Shown here: piece by piece, positions 1 through 8,944 of the stretch
Numbering within the stretch: the first letter of the stretch is position 1
How the letters are laid out: each line of letters starts with the position of its first letter
From: Aeromicrobium endophyticum
GTDB taxonomy: Bacteria > Actinomycetota > Actinomycetes > Propionibacteriales > Nocardioidaceae
Assembly (NCBI RefSeq): GCF_003586285.1
Contig: NZ_QUBR01000002.1
Location: 806,001 to 870,000 of the forward strand
DNA: 64,000 nt
Direction of reading: 5' to 3'
Position numbers and translations under genes: made by a program
Notes under the pieces: generated by a model
What the model was told of the DNA's origin: nothing
Database searches by the model: none
The model's input: only the letters and a program-made list of their open reading frames with translations

Positions 1-17
1 CATTCGTGGCGCACATC

Positions 18-31
18 ACTTACCCGTAAGT
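18..31. promoter_or_regulatory. Palindrome, candidate repressor operator
   Basis: ACTTAC-CC-GTAAGT is a perfect 6-2-6 inverted repeat. It lies about 80 bp upstream of the flippase start in a locally AT-richer stretch, and would also suit a divergent gene left of the window edge. TTAC/GTAA half sites are common for TetR-type repressors of actinobacteria. No regulator gene is visible, so the role is inferred only from the symmetry. Confidence 0.3.
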
Positions 32-96
32 AACCTGAATCGCGACACAATCGCTGTCACGACGGGGTGTGCAGACCCTGTCTCGGCCGGGGCCGG

Positions 97-102
97 TAGG
101 GT
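97..102 (+). promoter_or_regulatory. -10 box of a leaderless promoter
   Basis: TAGGGT is followed by six bases and then the GTG start at 109. The usual TAnnnT to transcription-start distance would put the mRNA 5' end at the start codon. No Shine-Dalgarno sequence is present, which fits. Confidence 0.45.
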
Positions 103-108
103 CTTCAG

Positions 109-1320
109 GTGAGGTCAACGCGCGCGTCGCTGTCGGGCGGCACGCTCGTCGCCGCCGGCATGATGGGGATGAACATCGCCGTCTACGGGTTCAACATCGT
201 CGCGGCCAGGATCCTCGACACCCGCGACCTCGGCGCGCTGACGGCCCTGTTCGGCATCCTGCTCGTCGGCACGGTGGCGGCCTTCGGCCTACAGGCGACG
301 ACGGCCCGTCGCATCGCCACCTCCCCGCAGGAGGTCGACCAGATCATCGGTGCGTCGCTGCGCCTCACGATGGCCGTTGCCGCCGGCGTCGGTCTGGCTG
401 TGGCCGCGTCGTCGATCGGCCTCACGCCGGCACTCAAGCTGAGCAGCTACTGGCCCGTCGTCCTGGCCGGTGCCGCCCTCGTCCCGCTGACGATCATGGG
501 CACCCTGTCGGGCATCGCTCAAGGCCAGTCGCGGTGGGGGACGCTGACGGCGATCTACCTCGGCAACGGAGTGGGACGGCTGGTCGGCGGCACCGTCGCG
601 ATGCTCATCGACCCGAGCCCCACGTCGGCGATGGTGGGCATCGCGATCGGCTCGTGGCTGCCCATCGTGGCGGGCGCACCGCTCATGATCGGGCACTGGA
701 CCATGGCCGCCCGGGGCACGGGACGCCACCTGCTGCGCGAGGTGACGATGTCGACCCACGCCCTGCTCGCCTACTTCGTGCTCAGCAACATGGACGCGTT
801 GATCGCCCGCAACCGGCTCGGCGAGCACGACAGCGGGTTGTACGCGTCGGGGCTCATCCTGGCCAAGGCAGCACTCTTCCTGCCGCAGTTCGTCAGCGTC
901 GTGCTGTTCCCCGACCTGGCGCGCTCGACCGACGACCGAGCACGGCTGCGAGCGGTGTCGATCGTCGCCGGGATGGGCGCCCTGGCGGTCGCCGCGACGG
1001 TCGCCCTGCCCGACGTCGCGCAGATCCTGACCGGCGGCAGCAAGTACGCCGAGGTGAGCGACCGGCTGTGGTTGTTCGCCGTGTCGGGGTCGTCGCTCGC
1101 GATCGTGCACCTGCTGGTGTTCGACGCTCTCGCGCGCCGCGCGCACGGCATCGTCGTGATGATCTGGGTGGCGGTCGCCGCGGTGCTCGCCATCACCTAC
1201 GGCGTCGGCGTCGGCCTCACCGGTCTGGTCGTCACGATGGCCACGGTGTCGGCGGCTCTCGCCGTCGTGGTGTACGCGGCCCCCGTGCTGGGCCGCGACA
1301 CCGCGGATCGGCTCGGCTGA
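109..1320 (+). CDS. Flippase-like polytopic membrane protein (MATE/MVF superfamily)
   Basis: The 403-residue protein is almost entirely hydrophobic, with roughly 10-12 predicted membrane segments, short basic loops and a first helix that begins near residue 10. Its length and pattern resemble the Wzx/O-antigen-flippase-like 'polysaccharide biosynthesis protein' group, which moves lipid-linked sugars across the membrane. No substrate can be read from the sequence. GTG at 109 is chosen because it lies six bases after a TAGGGT box (leaderless start). It faces convergently towards polA with an 11-bp gap. A surface-polysaccharide cassette lies 27 kb away (28693-31339), but any link is speculative. 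A generic MATE-type transporter is the main alternative. Confidence 0.6.
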   Translation: MRSTRASLSGGTLVAAGMMGMNIAVYGFNIVAARILDTRDLGALTALFGILLVGTVAAFGLQATTARRIATSPQEVDQIIGASLRLTMAVAAGVGLAVAASSIGLTPALKLSSYWPVVLAGAALVPLTIMGTLSGIAQGQSRWGTLTAIYLGNGVGRLVGGTVAMLIDPSPTSAMVGIAIGSWLPIVAGAPLMIGHWTMAARGTGRHLLREVTMSTHALLAYFVLSNMDALIARNRLGEHDSGLYASGLILAKAALFLPQFVSVVLFPDLARSTDDRARLRAVSIVAGMGALAVAATVALPDVAQILTGGSKYAEVSDRLWLFAVSGSSLAIVHLLVFDALARRAHGIVVMIWVAVAAVLAITYGVGVGLTGLVVTMATVSAALAVVVYAAPVLGRDTADRLG

Positions 1321-1331
1321 GACCTCGGCGA

Positions 1332-4001
1332 TCAGTGCCCGGCGTCGTGCCAGGTGCGACCGGCACCGACCGAGACGTCGAGGGGCACCGACAGCTCGGC
1401 CGCCGAGGCCATCTGCTCGCGCACCAGCGCCTCGACCTGCTCGCGCTCGGCCTCGGTGACCTCGAGCACGAGCTCGTCGTGCACCTGCAGCAGCATGCGC
1501 GATGTCAGCCCGGCGTCACCGAGCGCCCGCTCGACCCCGAGCATCGCGACCTTGATGATGTCGGCGGCCGAGCCCTGGATCGGCGCGTTGAGCGCCATCC
1601 GCTCGGCCATCTCGCGACGCTGACGGTTGTCGCTCTGCAGGTCGGGGAGGTAGCGGCGACGTCCCATGATGGTCTCGGTGTAGCCGGTCTGACGGGCCTC
1701 GTCGACGAGGCTGCGCAGGTAGTCGCGCACGCCGCCGAACGTCTCGAAGTAGTCGTCCATCAACCGCTGAGCCTCGCCGGTGGTGATGCTCAGCTGCTGG
1801 CTGAGGCCGTACGACGACAATCCGTAGGCCAGTCCGTAGTTCATCGCCTTGATGCGGGCGCGCAGCCCGCCGTCGATGTCGGACGGATCGCGCTCGAAGA
1901 CCTTGGCGGCCATGACGGTGTGGAAGTCGTGGCCCGAGCGGAACGCCTCGATCAGGTCGGCGTCCTCTGACAGGTGCGCCATGATGCGCATCTCGATCTG
2001 GCTGTAGTCGGCCGTCAGCAGGAGGTCGTAGCCGTCGCGGACGCAGAACGCCTCGCGGATGCGTCGGCCCGACTCGGTGCGGATCGGGATGTTCTGCAGG
2101 TTGGGGTCGGCCGAGCTGAGCCGGCCGGTCGCGGCGATGGTCTGGGCGTACGTCGTGTGGATCCGGCCATCGGGTTGGACGGTCTTCTGCAGGCCCTCGA
2201 CCGTCTGGCGCAGCCGCGTGACGTCGCGGTGCGACAGCAGGGACGCCAGGAACGGGTGCTCGGTCTTGACGAACAGCTGCTGCAGCGCCTCGGCATCGGT
2301 CGTGTAGCCCGTCTTGGTCTTCTTGGTCTTGGGCATCTCGAGCTGCTCGAACAGCACCTCCTGCAGCTGCTTCGGCGAGCCGAGGTTGACCTCGCGGCCG
2401 ATCGCGTCGTAGGCGCCCTGCGCCGCTGCGAGCATCCGCTCGGTGAACTCGGCGTGCAGCGTGTCGAGGTGGTCGGTGTCGACGCCGATGCCTCGCGACT
2501 CCATGCGGGCGAGCACGTCGACGAGCGGCAGCTCGAGGTCGCGCAGGAGCGTCAGCGACTCCTGCTGCTCGAGCTCGGACTCGAGCACCGCCCAGAGGTC
2601 GAGTGCTGCGCGGGCGCGCTGTGCCGCGGTGTCGGCGCCGGCCGTGTTGTCGTCGAAGGCCAGCTGACCGGAGCCGGCATCGACGACGAGCTCGCGCTTG
2701 AGGTAGCGCAGCGACAGGTCGGCCAGGTCGTACGAGCGTTGGTCGGGCTTGACGAGGTAGGTGGCCAGCGCCGTGTCGGCCCGCACGCCCGCCGGCGTCC
2801 AACCCTGCGCCTGGAGCGCGTGCAGCTGACCCTTGGCGTCGTGGAGCACCTTGGGCCGTGCCGGGTCGGCCAGCCACCTGCCCAGCGCGGCGTCGTCGGA
2901 CGCGTCGAGCGTCGTGGTGTCGATCCAGGCCGCGGCACCGCCGGCGGATGCCAGCGCGATCGCGTCGGCCCTCGCACCGACGGGCCGCAGCACACCCGTG
3001 ACGTCGACCCCCACGGCGGCGGTCTGGTCGGTCGCGTGCTCGTCGAGCCATGCCACGACCTGCCCGGCACCGAGCACGGAGACGTCGATCGCGATGGCGG
3101 CGTCGCCCTCGACGTGCTCGTCTCCCCCGCCGAGGTACTCGAACAGGCGCGTGCGCAGCGCGGCGAACTCGAGGGCGTCGAACACCGTGTGGATCGCGTC
3201 GCGGTCCCACTCGGTCGTGAACGCGAGGTCGGCCGGGCCGGCCGGCAGGTCGAGGTCGCGGATCAGCGCGTTGATGCTGCGGTTGCGGATGACGTCGTCG
3301 AGGTGGGCGCGCATCGACTCCCCCGCCTTGCCGGGGATCTGGTCGACCTTGGCGATGATCTCGTCGAGCGAGCCGAACTGACCGAGCCACTTGGCGGCCG
3401 TCTTGGGCCCGACGCCGGGAACGCCCGGGAGGTTGTCGCTCGTCTCGCCGACCATCGCCGCGATGTCGGGATAGTTGACCGGCGCGACGCCGTACTTGTC
3501 CTGCACCGCCCCGGGCGTCATGCGTGCCAGGTCGGAGACGCCCTTGCGCGGGTAGAGCACGGTCGTGGTGTCGGTGACGAGCTGCAGCGCGTCGCGGTCG
3601 CCCGTGCAGATCAGCACCTCCATGCCCTGCGCCTCGGCCTGCGTCGCGAGCGTGCCGATGATGTCGTCGGCCTCGAAGCCGTCCTTCTCGAACGTCTGGA
3701 TGTGCAGGGCGTCGAGCACCTGCTTGATCAGCGGGATCTGGCCGGTGAACTCCTGCGGCGACTTGGAGCGGTTGCCCTTGTAGTCGGGGTACTGCTCGAG
3801 CCGGAAGGTCTGGCGCGAGACGTCGAACGCCACCGCGACGTGCGTCGGGGCCTCGTCGCGCAGCACGTTGATGAGCATCGACGTGAAGCCGAAGACGGCG
3901 TTGGTGTGCTGCCCGGTCGTCGTCGAGAAGTTGTCGACGGGCAGGGCGAAGAAGGCACGGTAGGCGACCGAATGGCCGTCGATCAGCAGGAGGCGGTCCA
4001 C
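1332..4001 (-). CDS. polA: DNA polymerase I
   Basis: Repair and Okazaki-fragment polymerase, 889 residues, with the usual order of domains. The 5' nuclease domain (about 1-300) begins LLLIDGHSVAYRAFF and has GVPGVGPKTA in its helix-hairpin-helix. The 3'-5' exonuclease-like domain (about 310-490) lacks the DxE motif, so proofreading is probably lost, as is usual in actinobacterial PolA. The polymerase domain has motif A DYSQIEMR (about 665), the O-helix region RIKAMNYGLAYG (about 713) and motif C VHDELVLE (about 838). GTG at 4001 is preferred over GTG at 4025 because TAGAGT sits seven bases before it (leaderless). The longer form would add only eight residues. Confidence 0.95.
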   Translation of the reverse strand: MDRLLLIDGHSVAYRAFFALPVDNFSTTTGQHTNAVFGFTSMLINVLRDEAPTHVAVAFDVSRQTFRLEQYPDYKGNRSKSPQEFTGQIPLIKQVLDALHIQTFEKDGFEADDIIGTLATQAEAQGMEVLICTGDRDALQLVTDTTTVLYPRKGVSDLARMTPGAVQDKYGVAPVNYPDIAAMVGETSDNLPGVPGVGPKTAAKWLGQFGSLDEIIAKVDQIPGKAGESMRAHLDDVIRNRSINALIRDLDLPAGPADLAFTTEWDRDAIHTVFDALEFAALRTRLFEYLGGGDEHVEGDAAIAIDVSVLGAGQVVAWLDEHATDQTAAVGVDVTGVLRPVGARADAIALASAGGAAAWIDTTTLDASDDAALGRWLADPARPKVLHDAKGQLHALQAQGWTPAGVRADTALATYLVKPDQRSYDLADLSLRYLKRELVVDAGSGQLAFDDNTAGADTAAQRARAALDLWAVLESELEQQESLTLLRDLELPLVDVLARMESRGIGVDTDHLDTLHAEFTERMLAAAQGAYDAIGREVNLGSPKQLQEVLFEQLEMPKTKKTKTGYTTDAEALQQLFVKTEHPFLASLLSHRDVTRLRQTVEGLQKTVQPDGRIHTTYAQTIAATGRLSSADPNLQNIPIRTESGRRIREAFCVRDGYDLLLTADYSQIEMRIMAHLSEDADLIEAFRSGHDFHTVMAAKVFERDPSDIDGGLRARIKAMNYGLAYGLSSYGLSQQLSITTGEAQRLMDDYFETFGGVRDYLRSLVDEARQTGYTETIMGRRRYLPDLQSDNRQRREMAERMALNAPIQGSAADIIKVAMLGVERALGDAGLTSRMLLQVHDELVLEVTEAEREQVEALVREQMASAAELSVPLDVSVGAGRTWHDAGH

Positions 4002-4008
4002 CCGACCG

Positions 4009-4014
4009 ACTCTA
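4009..4014 (-). promoter_or_regulatory. -10 box of the leaderless polA promoter
   Basis: TAGAGT on the minus strand lies seven bases upstream of the GTG at 4001. This puts the transcript start at the start codon, and it lies inside the reading frame of the longer candidate protein, which argues against the longer start. Confidence 0.45.
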
Positions 4015-4059
4015 GTCGTCGCCACCGACGAGATGCTCGGCCACCGGGGCGACGCCGGT

Positions 4060-4677
4060 TCAGGGACGCGGCTGGGTGCTGCGGGAGTGGCCCTGGCGGC
4101 GGCGCAGCGTGCGGCGCACCGCGATGAGCCGGCCGGTGTCGCGCGAGTTGGTCGCCTTGGTGGTCAGGCGCGAGCGCAGCTTGCTCGACTGGATCGCGCG
4201 CAGCACGGCGATCTGGTTGAAGCCGATCTTGGTGAGGTAGCGGTGCGGCTCGCGCGAGTGCACGGGGATCGCGGCGATCACGATCTCGCAGTTGTGGTCC
4301 TCGCCGTGGCTGGCTGCGGCCGACAGCAGCGTCGACGCGACCGACTTGCGGCGGAACCGCGGCGACACCTGGATCTCGGTGACGATCAGCACGCGGGTGA
4401 GGTTGATGGGCGTCAGGGTCGTCACGTCGCAGACCGTCGCGCCGATGATCTCGCCGTCGACCAGCGCCACGATGATGCGCTTGTCGGGTCGGCCCAGCGT
4501 CAGCTCGAGCGCCGATGCCGCCTCGGCGACACCAGGCTGGCGCCACAGGGCCTGCTGCGTGAAGGCCTCGGACCCCTCGTCCTGGCTGGCGCCGAAGCAC
4601 TCGGTCCACAGGGCCACCAGGGCGGCGGCGTCCTCGCGGTCGGCGTCGCGCAGGACGATGTGCGGTCGAGCCGACAT
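4060..4677 (-). CDS. GNAT-family N-acetyltransferase
   Basis: The 205-residue protein carries one GNAT fold. The acetyl-CoA-binding strand and loop are recognisable at EIQVSPRFRRKSVASTLL (about 125-143), and the C-terminal GFNQIAV strand follows the expected pattern. The last 40 residues are strongly basic and probably lie outside the fold. The acceptor substrate cannot be told. ATG at 4677 has a GAGAGG stretch about nine bases upstream. It is the only gene between polA and the divergent DUF554 gene and shows no functional link to either. Confidence 0.7.
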   Translation of the reverse strand: MSARPHIVLRDADREDAAALVALWTECFGASQDEGSEAFTQQALWRQPGVAEAASALELTLGRPDKRIIVALVDGEIIGATVCDVTTLTPINLTRVLIVTEIQVSPRFRRKSVASTLLSAAASHGEDHNCEIVIAAIPVHSREPHRYLTKIGFNQIAVLRAIQSSKLRSRLTTKATNSRDTGRLIAVRRTLRRRQGHSRSTQPRP

Positions 4678-4797
4678 GCCGTTCTGCCTCTCGTCCTGGG
4701 CGCTCCCGCGACGCGGGCGCCGAGCTGGAATGACACACTACGCGCTGACCCGGCCAACAGGCCCGGTTGAACGATCAATCGTGCAGGGAGACCATAC

Positions 4798-5547
4798 ATG
4801 TTCGTCGGGTTCGGCACCGTCACGAACGTCGCCACGGTGGTCGCCGGCTCCGGTCTCGGTCTGCTGATCGGCCACCGCCTCAGCCCCCGCGTGCGCACGA
4901 CCGTCACGGCGGCGCTCGGCCTGGTGACCTTGCTGATCGCCGCCCAGGCGGCTGTCGCCGTGTCGGACGCCGACCTCACCCGGGCCGTGGGCGACAGCGC
5001 ACCGACGTTGATCGTGCTGGGCTCCCTGGTGCTGGGCGGCATCATCGGTGCGGCCCTCCGTCTCGAGGACCGCATCGAGTCGCTCGGCGGATGGCTCCAG
5101 GCCAGGCTCTCGCGCGGCACCGGGCAGGACGAGGCGCGCGACCGCTTCGTCGAGGGCTTCGTCATCAGCTCGCTCGTCTTCTGCGTCGGCCCGCTGACGA
5201 TCCTCGGCTCGATCAACGAGGGGCTCGGCAACGGCGCCGACCAGCTGCTGCTCAAGTCGACCTTGGACGGCTTCGCTGCTCTGGCCTTCGCGGCGTCCTT
5301 CGGCATCGGCGTGATGGCGTCCGCCCTGTCGGTCGGCCTGATCCAGGGGTCGCTGACGCTGCTGGGGGCGCTGCTCGGCTCGTTCCTGCCCGACGCCCAC
5401 CTGGCCGCGCTCACCGCCACCGGCGGGCTCATCCTCATCGGCGTGGCGATGCGCCTGCTCGACCTCAAGACGGTCGCGGTGGCCGATCTGCTGCCAGCGC
5501 TCGTCATCGCTCCGATCCTGTGTCAGATCGTCGTCGCGACCCGCTGA
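4798..5547 (+). CDS. DUF554 family membrane protein (YdfK/YqgA-like)
   Basis: 249 residues with about six or seven membrane helices. It starts directly in a hydrophobic segment (MFVGFGTVTNVATVVAG), and the glycine-rich second segment GSLVLGGIIGAALRLEDRIE is typical of DUF554. The conserved FVISSLVFCVGPLTILGSI stretch lies about residues 121-139. Members are uncharacterised inner-membrane proteins, some loosely called transporters. ATG at 4798 has AGGGAG about seven bases upstream. It is monocistronic: divergent from the GNAT gene, with the liv operon promoter following. Confidence 0.75.
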   Translation: MFVGFGTVTNVATVVAGSGLGLLIGHRLSPRVRTTVTAALGLVTLLIAAQAAVAVSDADLTRAVGDSAPTLIVLGSLVLGGIIGAALRLEDRIESLGGWLQARLSRGTGQDEARDRFVEGFVISSLVFCVGPLTILGSINEGLGNGADQLLLKSTLDGFAALAFAASFGIGVMASALSVGLIQGSLTLLGALLGSFLPDAHLAALTATGGLILIGVAMRLLDLKTVAVADLLPALVIAPILCQIVVATR

Positions 5548-5624
5548 TTCGTGAACAGAACGAACGAAACCCAACTGTTACCTGATTCAGATCATTCGAC
5601 ACGCACGTGACTCCGTCATGTGGC

Positions 5625-5630
5625 TATAGT
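5625..5630 (+). promoter_or_regulatory. -10 box of the liv importer operon
   Basis: TATAGT is the best -10 match in the AT-richer interval 5560-5640. It predicts a start near 5637 and a short leader of about 40 nt that carries the AGGAG ribosome site. No convincing -35 hexamer is seen at 17 bp. Confidence 0.4.
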
Positions 5631-5678
5631 CCGAAGACCACTCAGCACCACCCCTTGAAAGCCGACAGGAGTACACGC

Positions 5679-7031
5679 GTGCGATTGCGACTCGCGGCCC
5701 TACTCGCAGCGGTGGCGGGAGTACTCACTCTCCTCGCTCCCAGCGCTGCGCTGGCCCAGGCAACGCCCAGCCCGACGCCCCCGGCCAGTGCCGGAGCGCC
5801 AGCTGCCGTCAACCCGATCGTCCCGGGCGCCAACATCACCGTCACCCTGCTCGACCTCAACGGCGGCAAGGGAGATCCCAAGCCCGTCCCCGGTGTCGGG
5901 CTCACCGTCCTGAAGGACAGCAAGGACGGCGCCGAGGTCGGCAGCCAGACCACCGACACCAAGGGCCGCGTCAGCATCGGCATCGAGGGCAACGGCACCT
6001 ACGTCGTCGAGCTCGACCCGAAGACGCTGCCCGACGGCGTCAAGCTCAGCGGCAACGGTGAGACCGTCAAGACGGTCGAGGTCAAGCTGGCCTCGTCGAA
6101 CTTCGTGCAGTTCCAGATCGGCGCGGTCGTGGTGCAGGACGCCTCGCTCGGCAGCAAGATCGTCGACGGCACGCGCTCGGGCATCATCGCCGGCCTGCTC
6201 ATCGCGCTGGCCGCGCTCGGCCTCTCGCTGATCTTCGGCACGACGGGCCTGACGAACTTCGCCCACGGCGAGCTGATCACCTTCGGCGCCATCGCCACCT
6301 ACATCTTCAACCGCGGGTTCGGCCTGCCGGTGGTCGCGGCGGGCGTGCTGGCCGTGATCGCCTCGGCCGCCTTCGGCTACCTGCAGGACCGCGGGCTGTG
6401 GCGGCCGCTGCGCCGCCGCGGCACGGGCCTCATCGCGATGATGATCGTCTCGATCGGCCTGGCCCTGTTCCTGCGCAGCATCTTCCAGTACGGCTTCGGC
6501 GGCTCGACGCGCACGCTGTCGCAGTACGTCGTGCAGGGCCGCCAGAGCTACGGCCCCATCGACCTGTCGCACAAGGAGATCGCGATCGTGCTGGTCTCGG
6601 TCATCACGATCGTGGTGACCTGCCTCGCGCTGATGCGCACCCGCCTCGGCAAGGCCATGCGGGCCGTCTCCGACAACCCCGCCCTGTCGGCGTCGTCCGG
6701 CCTGCGGGTCGACGGCGTCATCTCGGCGGTGTGGGTGCTCGGCACGGCCCTCACCGGGCTGGCGGGCGTCCTGCTCGCCGTCCAGCAGCAGGTCAACTTC
6801 CAGATGGGGTTCAACCTGCTCCTCCTGGTCTTCGCGGGCGTCACGCTCGGCGGCCTCGGCACCATCTGGGGCGCACTCATCGGCTCGCTGGTGATCGGCC
6901 TGATGGTCGAGCTCGGCCCGGTGTTCGGCGTCCCCGCCTCGATCAAGGAGGTCGGCGCCCTCGTGGTGCTCATCCTGATCCTGCTCGTCAGGCCGCAAGG
7001 CATCCTCGGCAAAGCCCAGCGAATCGGATAG
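5679..7031 (+). CDS. livH: LivH-type ABC permease with a secreted N-terminal domain
   Basis: 450 residues. Residues 1-27 are a signal peptide (basic start, AAVAGVLTLLAP core, ALA-QA cleavage site). About 28-165 form a Thr/Pro linker and a soluble domain of alternating strands (VPGVGLTVLKD, TYVVELDPKTL), resembling a carboxypeptidase-regulatory or Cna-B type Ig fold. About 170-450 are the usual LivH/UrtB permease (LTNFAHGELITFGAIATY; AVSDNPALSASSGLRVDG). LivH proteins normally consist of the permease part alone, near 290 residues. GTG at 5679 is chosen because AGGAG (5667-5671) stands seven bases before it and the signal peptide starts there; an upstream ATG at 5607 lacks this. It is the first gene of livHMGF. 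Confidence 0.85.
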   Translation: MRLRLAALLAAVAGVLTLLAPSAALAQATPSPTPPASAGAPAAVNPIVPGANITVTLLDLNGGKGDPKPVPGVGLTVLKDSKDGAEVGSQTTDTKGRVSIGIEGNGTYVVELDPKTLPDGVKLSGNGETVKTVEVKLASSNFVQFQIGAVVVQDASLGSKIVDGTRSGIIAGLLIALAALGLSLIFGTTGLTNFAHGELITFGAIATYIFNRGFGLPVVAAGVLAVIASAAFGYLQDRGLWRPLRRRGTGLIAMMIVSIGLALFLRSIFQYGFGGSTRTLSQYVVQGRQSYGPIDLSHKEIAIVLVSVITIVVTCLALMRTRLGKAMRAVSDNPALSASSGLRVDGVISAVWVLGTALTGLAGVLLAVQQQVNFQMGFNLLLLVFAGVTLGGLGTIWGALIGSLVIGLMVELGPVFGVPASIKEVGALVVLILILLVRPQGILGKAQRIG

Positions 7032-7041
7032 GGCACCCATC

Positions 7042-8037
7042 ATGGACTTCGGAACTGTCATCGACGCCGCACTGTCGGCGGCCCTGGGGCCTCAGGCCAT
7101 CGTGTTCGCCCTCGCGGCGATCGGGCTCAACGTGCACTTCGGCTACACCGGCCTGCTGAACTTCGGCCAGTCGGGCTTCATGTCGATCGCCGCCTTCGGG
7201 CTCGCGGTCACGGTCGTCACGTGGGACCTGCCCTTCTGGCTCGGCATCATCGTGGGCATGCTCGGCGCGGTGCTGCTGGCCCTCGTGCTCGGCGTGCCGA
7301 CGCTGCGGCTGCGCGCCGACTACCTCGCGATCGTCACGATCGCCACGTCCGAGATCTTGCGCCTCATCTTCGGCGCGGTCGAGTTCAAGGACACCTTCGG
7401 CGGCTCCAACGGCCTCACCGGCTTCGCCCGCACGTACCAGGACATGAACCCCTACGGCGGCGGCGTCGACCTCGGCATCGTCTCGTTCAGCCGCAACGAC
7501 CTCTGGTCGATCACCGTCGGATGGACCCTGGTGGCCCTCAGCTGCCTGCTGGTCTTCGCCCTCATGCGCAGCCCCTGGGGCCGCGTCCTCAAGTCGATCC
7601 GCGAGGACGAGGACGCCGTCCGCTCGCTCGGCAAGAACGTCTTCGCCTACAAGATGCAGGCGCTCGTCCTCGGTGGCGTGTTCGGCGGTCTCGCCGGCAT
7701 CTTCCACATCCTCAAGCAGGGCTCGGCGGTCCCCACCGACTTCAACACGACATTCACGTTCTACGCGTACGCCGCGCTGCTCGTCGGAGGCGCCGCTCGG
7801 GTCTTCGGCCCGGTCGTCGGATCGATGATCTTCTGGTTCCTCATCGCCGGCATCGGATCGTTCTTCAGCCAGGCCACCAGCGGCGCCGACCCGCTGCTGC
7901 CCGACTGGCTCATGACCAACACCCAGGCCAGCCTCATCCGTTTCATCCTGCTAGGACTTGGCCTCATGCTCCTCATGATCTTCCGCCCACAGGGGATCTT
8001 CGGGGACCGAAGGGAGATCGCAATCGATGGCCGCTGA
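7042..8037 (+). CDS. livM: LivM-type branched-chain amino-acid ABC permease
   Basis: 331 residues, second membrane subunit of the importer. It has about nine or ten helices and the family-typical NVHFGYTGLLNFGQSGFMSI motif near residues 29-48, a TSEILRLIFGAVEFKD loop, and the C-terminal LLMIFRPQGIFG signature. It pairs with LivH to form the channel for hydrophobic amino acids, urea or similar solutes; the substrate is not readable from the sequence. It begins 10 bases after livH and its end overlaps the livG start by 11 bases, so the genes are co-transcribed and probably translationally coupled. Confidence 0.9.
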   Translation: MDFGTVIDAALSAALGPQAIVFALAAIGLNVHFGYTGLLNFGQSGFMSIAAFGLAVTVVTWDLPFWLGIIVGMLGAVLLALVLGVPTLRLRADYLAIVTIATSEILRLIFGAVEFKDTFGGSNGLTGFARTYQDMNPYGGGVDLGIVSFSRNDLWSITVGWTLVALSCLLVFALMRSPWGRVLKSIREDEDAVRSLGKNVFAYKMQALVLGGVFGGLAGIFHILKQGSAVPTDFNTTFTFYAYAALLVGGAARVFGPVVGSMIFWFLIAGIGSFFSQATSGADPLLPDWLMTNTQASLIRFILLGLGLMLLMIFRPQGIFGDRREIAIDGR

Positions 8038-8944
8038 ACTCAGTGAGGCACGCGCCGCCTTGGCCGGTGTCTCGAACGAACCCGGTGCTCCCAAGCCCGA
8101 TCCGATCGTCAAGGGCAGCAACATCACCCGGACGTTCGGTGGCCTCAAGGCCGTCGACGTCGAGCACATCGAGATCCAGCGCGGTGTCATCACCGCCCTG
8201 ATCGGTCCCAACGGTGCCGGCAAGACGACCCTGTTCAACCTGCTCACCGGCTTCGACGAGCCCAACGAGGGCGACTGGTCCTTCAACGGCAAGTCGCTCG
8301 CGAAGGTGCCGGCCTACAAGGTCGCCCGTCGCGGCATGGTGCGCACGTTCCAGCTCACCAAGGTGCTGTCCAAGCTGACCGTCATCGAGAACATGCGTCT
8401 CGGTGCCACCGGTCAGCGCGGCGAGCGGTTCTTCTCGGCGGCCTTCAAGTCGCTGTGGAGCTCGCAGGAGGACGCCAACACCACACGGGCCGACGAGCTG
8501 CTCGCCCGGTTCAAGCTCGACGCCAAGCGCGAGGACTTCGCCGGCTCGCTGTCCGGTGGCCAGCGCAAGCTGCTCGAGATGGCTCGCGCGCTGATGGTCG
8601 ACCCCGAGCTGATCATGCTCGACGAGCCCATGGCCGGCGTCAACCCGGCGCTCAAGCAGTCACTGCTCGGGCACGTGAAGTCGCTGCGCGACGAGGGCCG
8701 CACGGTCCTGTTCGTCGAGCACGACATGGACATGGTGCGCGACATCTCCGACTGGGTCATCGTGATGGCGCAGGGCCAGATCGTGGCCGAGGGCACCCCG
8801 AAGTCCGTCATGGCCGACCAGCGCGTGATCGACGCCTACCTCGGCGCCCACCACGACACCGACATCACCGAGATCGACGTCGCCGACCTCGAGGCAGAGG
8901 CCGAGGCCGAGCTCGTGGCCGAGGCGGAGGAGAACAAGTCATGA
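8027..8944 (+). CDS. livG: LivG-type ABC importer ATPase
   Basis: 305 residues. Walker A GPNGAGKT is at 60-67, the signature LSGGQRK near 175, and Walker B LIMLDEPMAGVNP near 195-207, followed by the switch histidine in FVEHDMDMV. The 'MAGVNP' form of the D-loop is characteristic of LivG. An N-terminal extension of about 27 residues and a Glu/Ala-rich C-terminal tail (about 280-305) are longer than usual. AAGGGAG lies about eight bases before the ATG, inside the livM end. It energises the LivHM channel together with LivF. Confidence 0.92.
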   Translation: MAAELSEARAALAGVSNEPGAPKPDPIVKGSNITRTFGGLKAVDVEHIEIQRGVITALIGPNGAGKTTLFNLLTGFDEPNEGDWSFNGKSLAKVPAYKVARRGMVRTFQLTKVLSKLTVIENMRLGATGQRGERFFSAAFKSLWSSQEDANTTRADELLARFKLDAKREDFAGSLSGGQRKLLEMARALMVDPELIMLDEPMAGVNPALKQSLLGHVKSLRDEGRTVLFVEHDMDMVRDISDWVIVMAQGQIVAEGTPKSVMADQRVIDAYLGAHHDTDITEIDVADLEAEAEAELVAEAEENKS

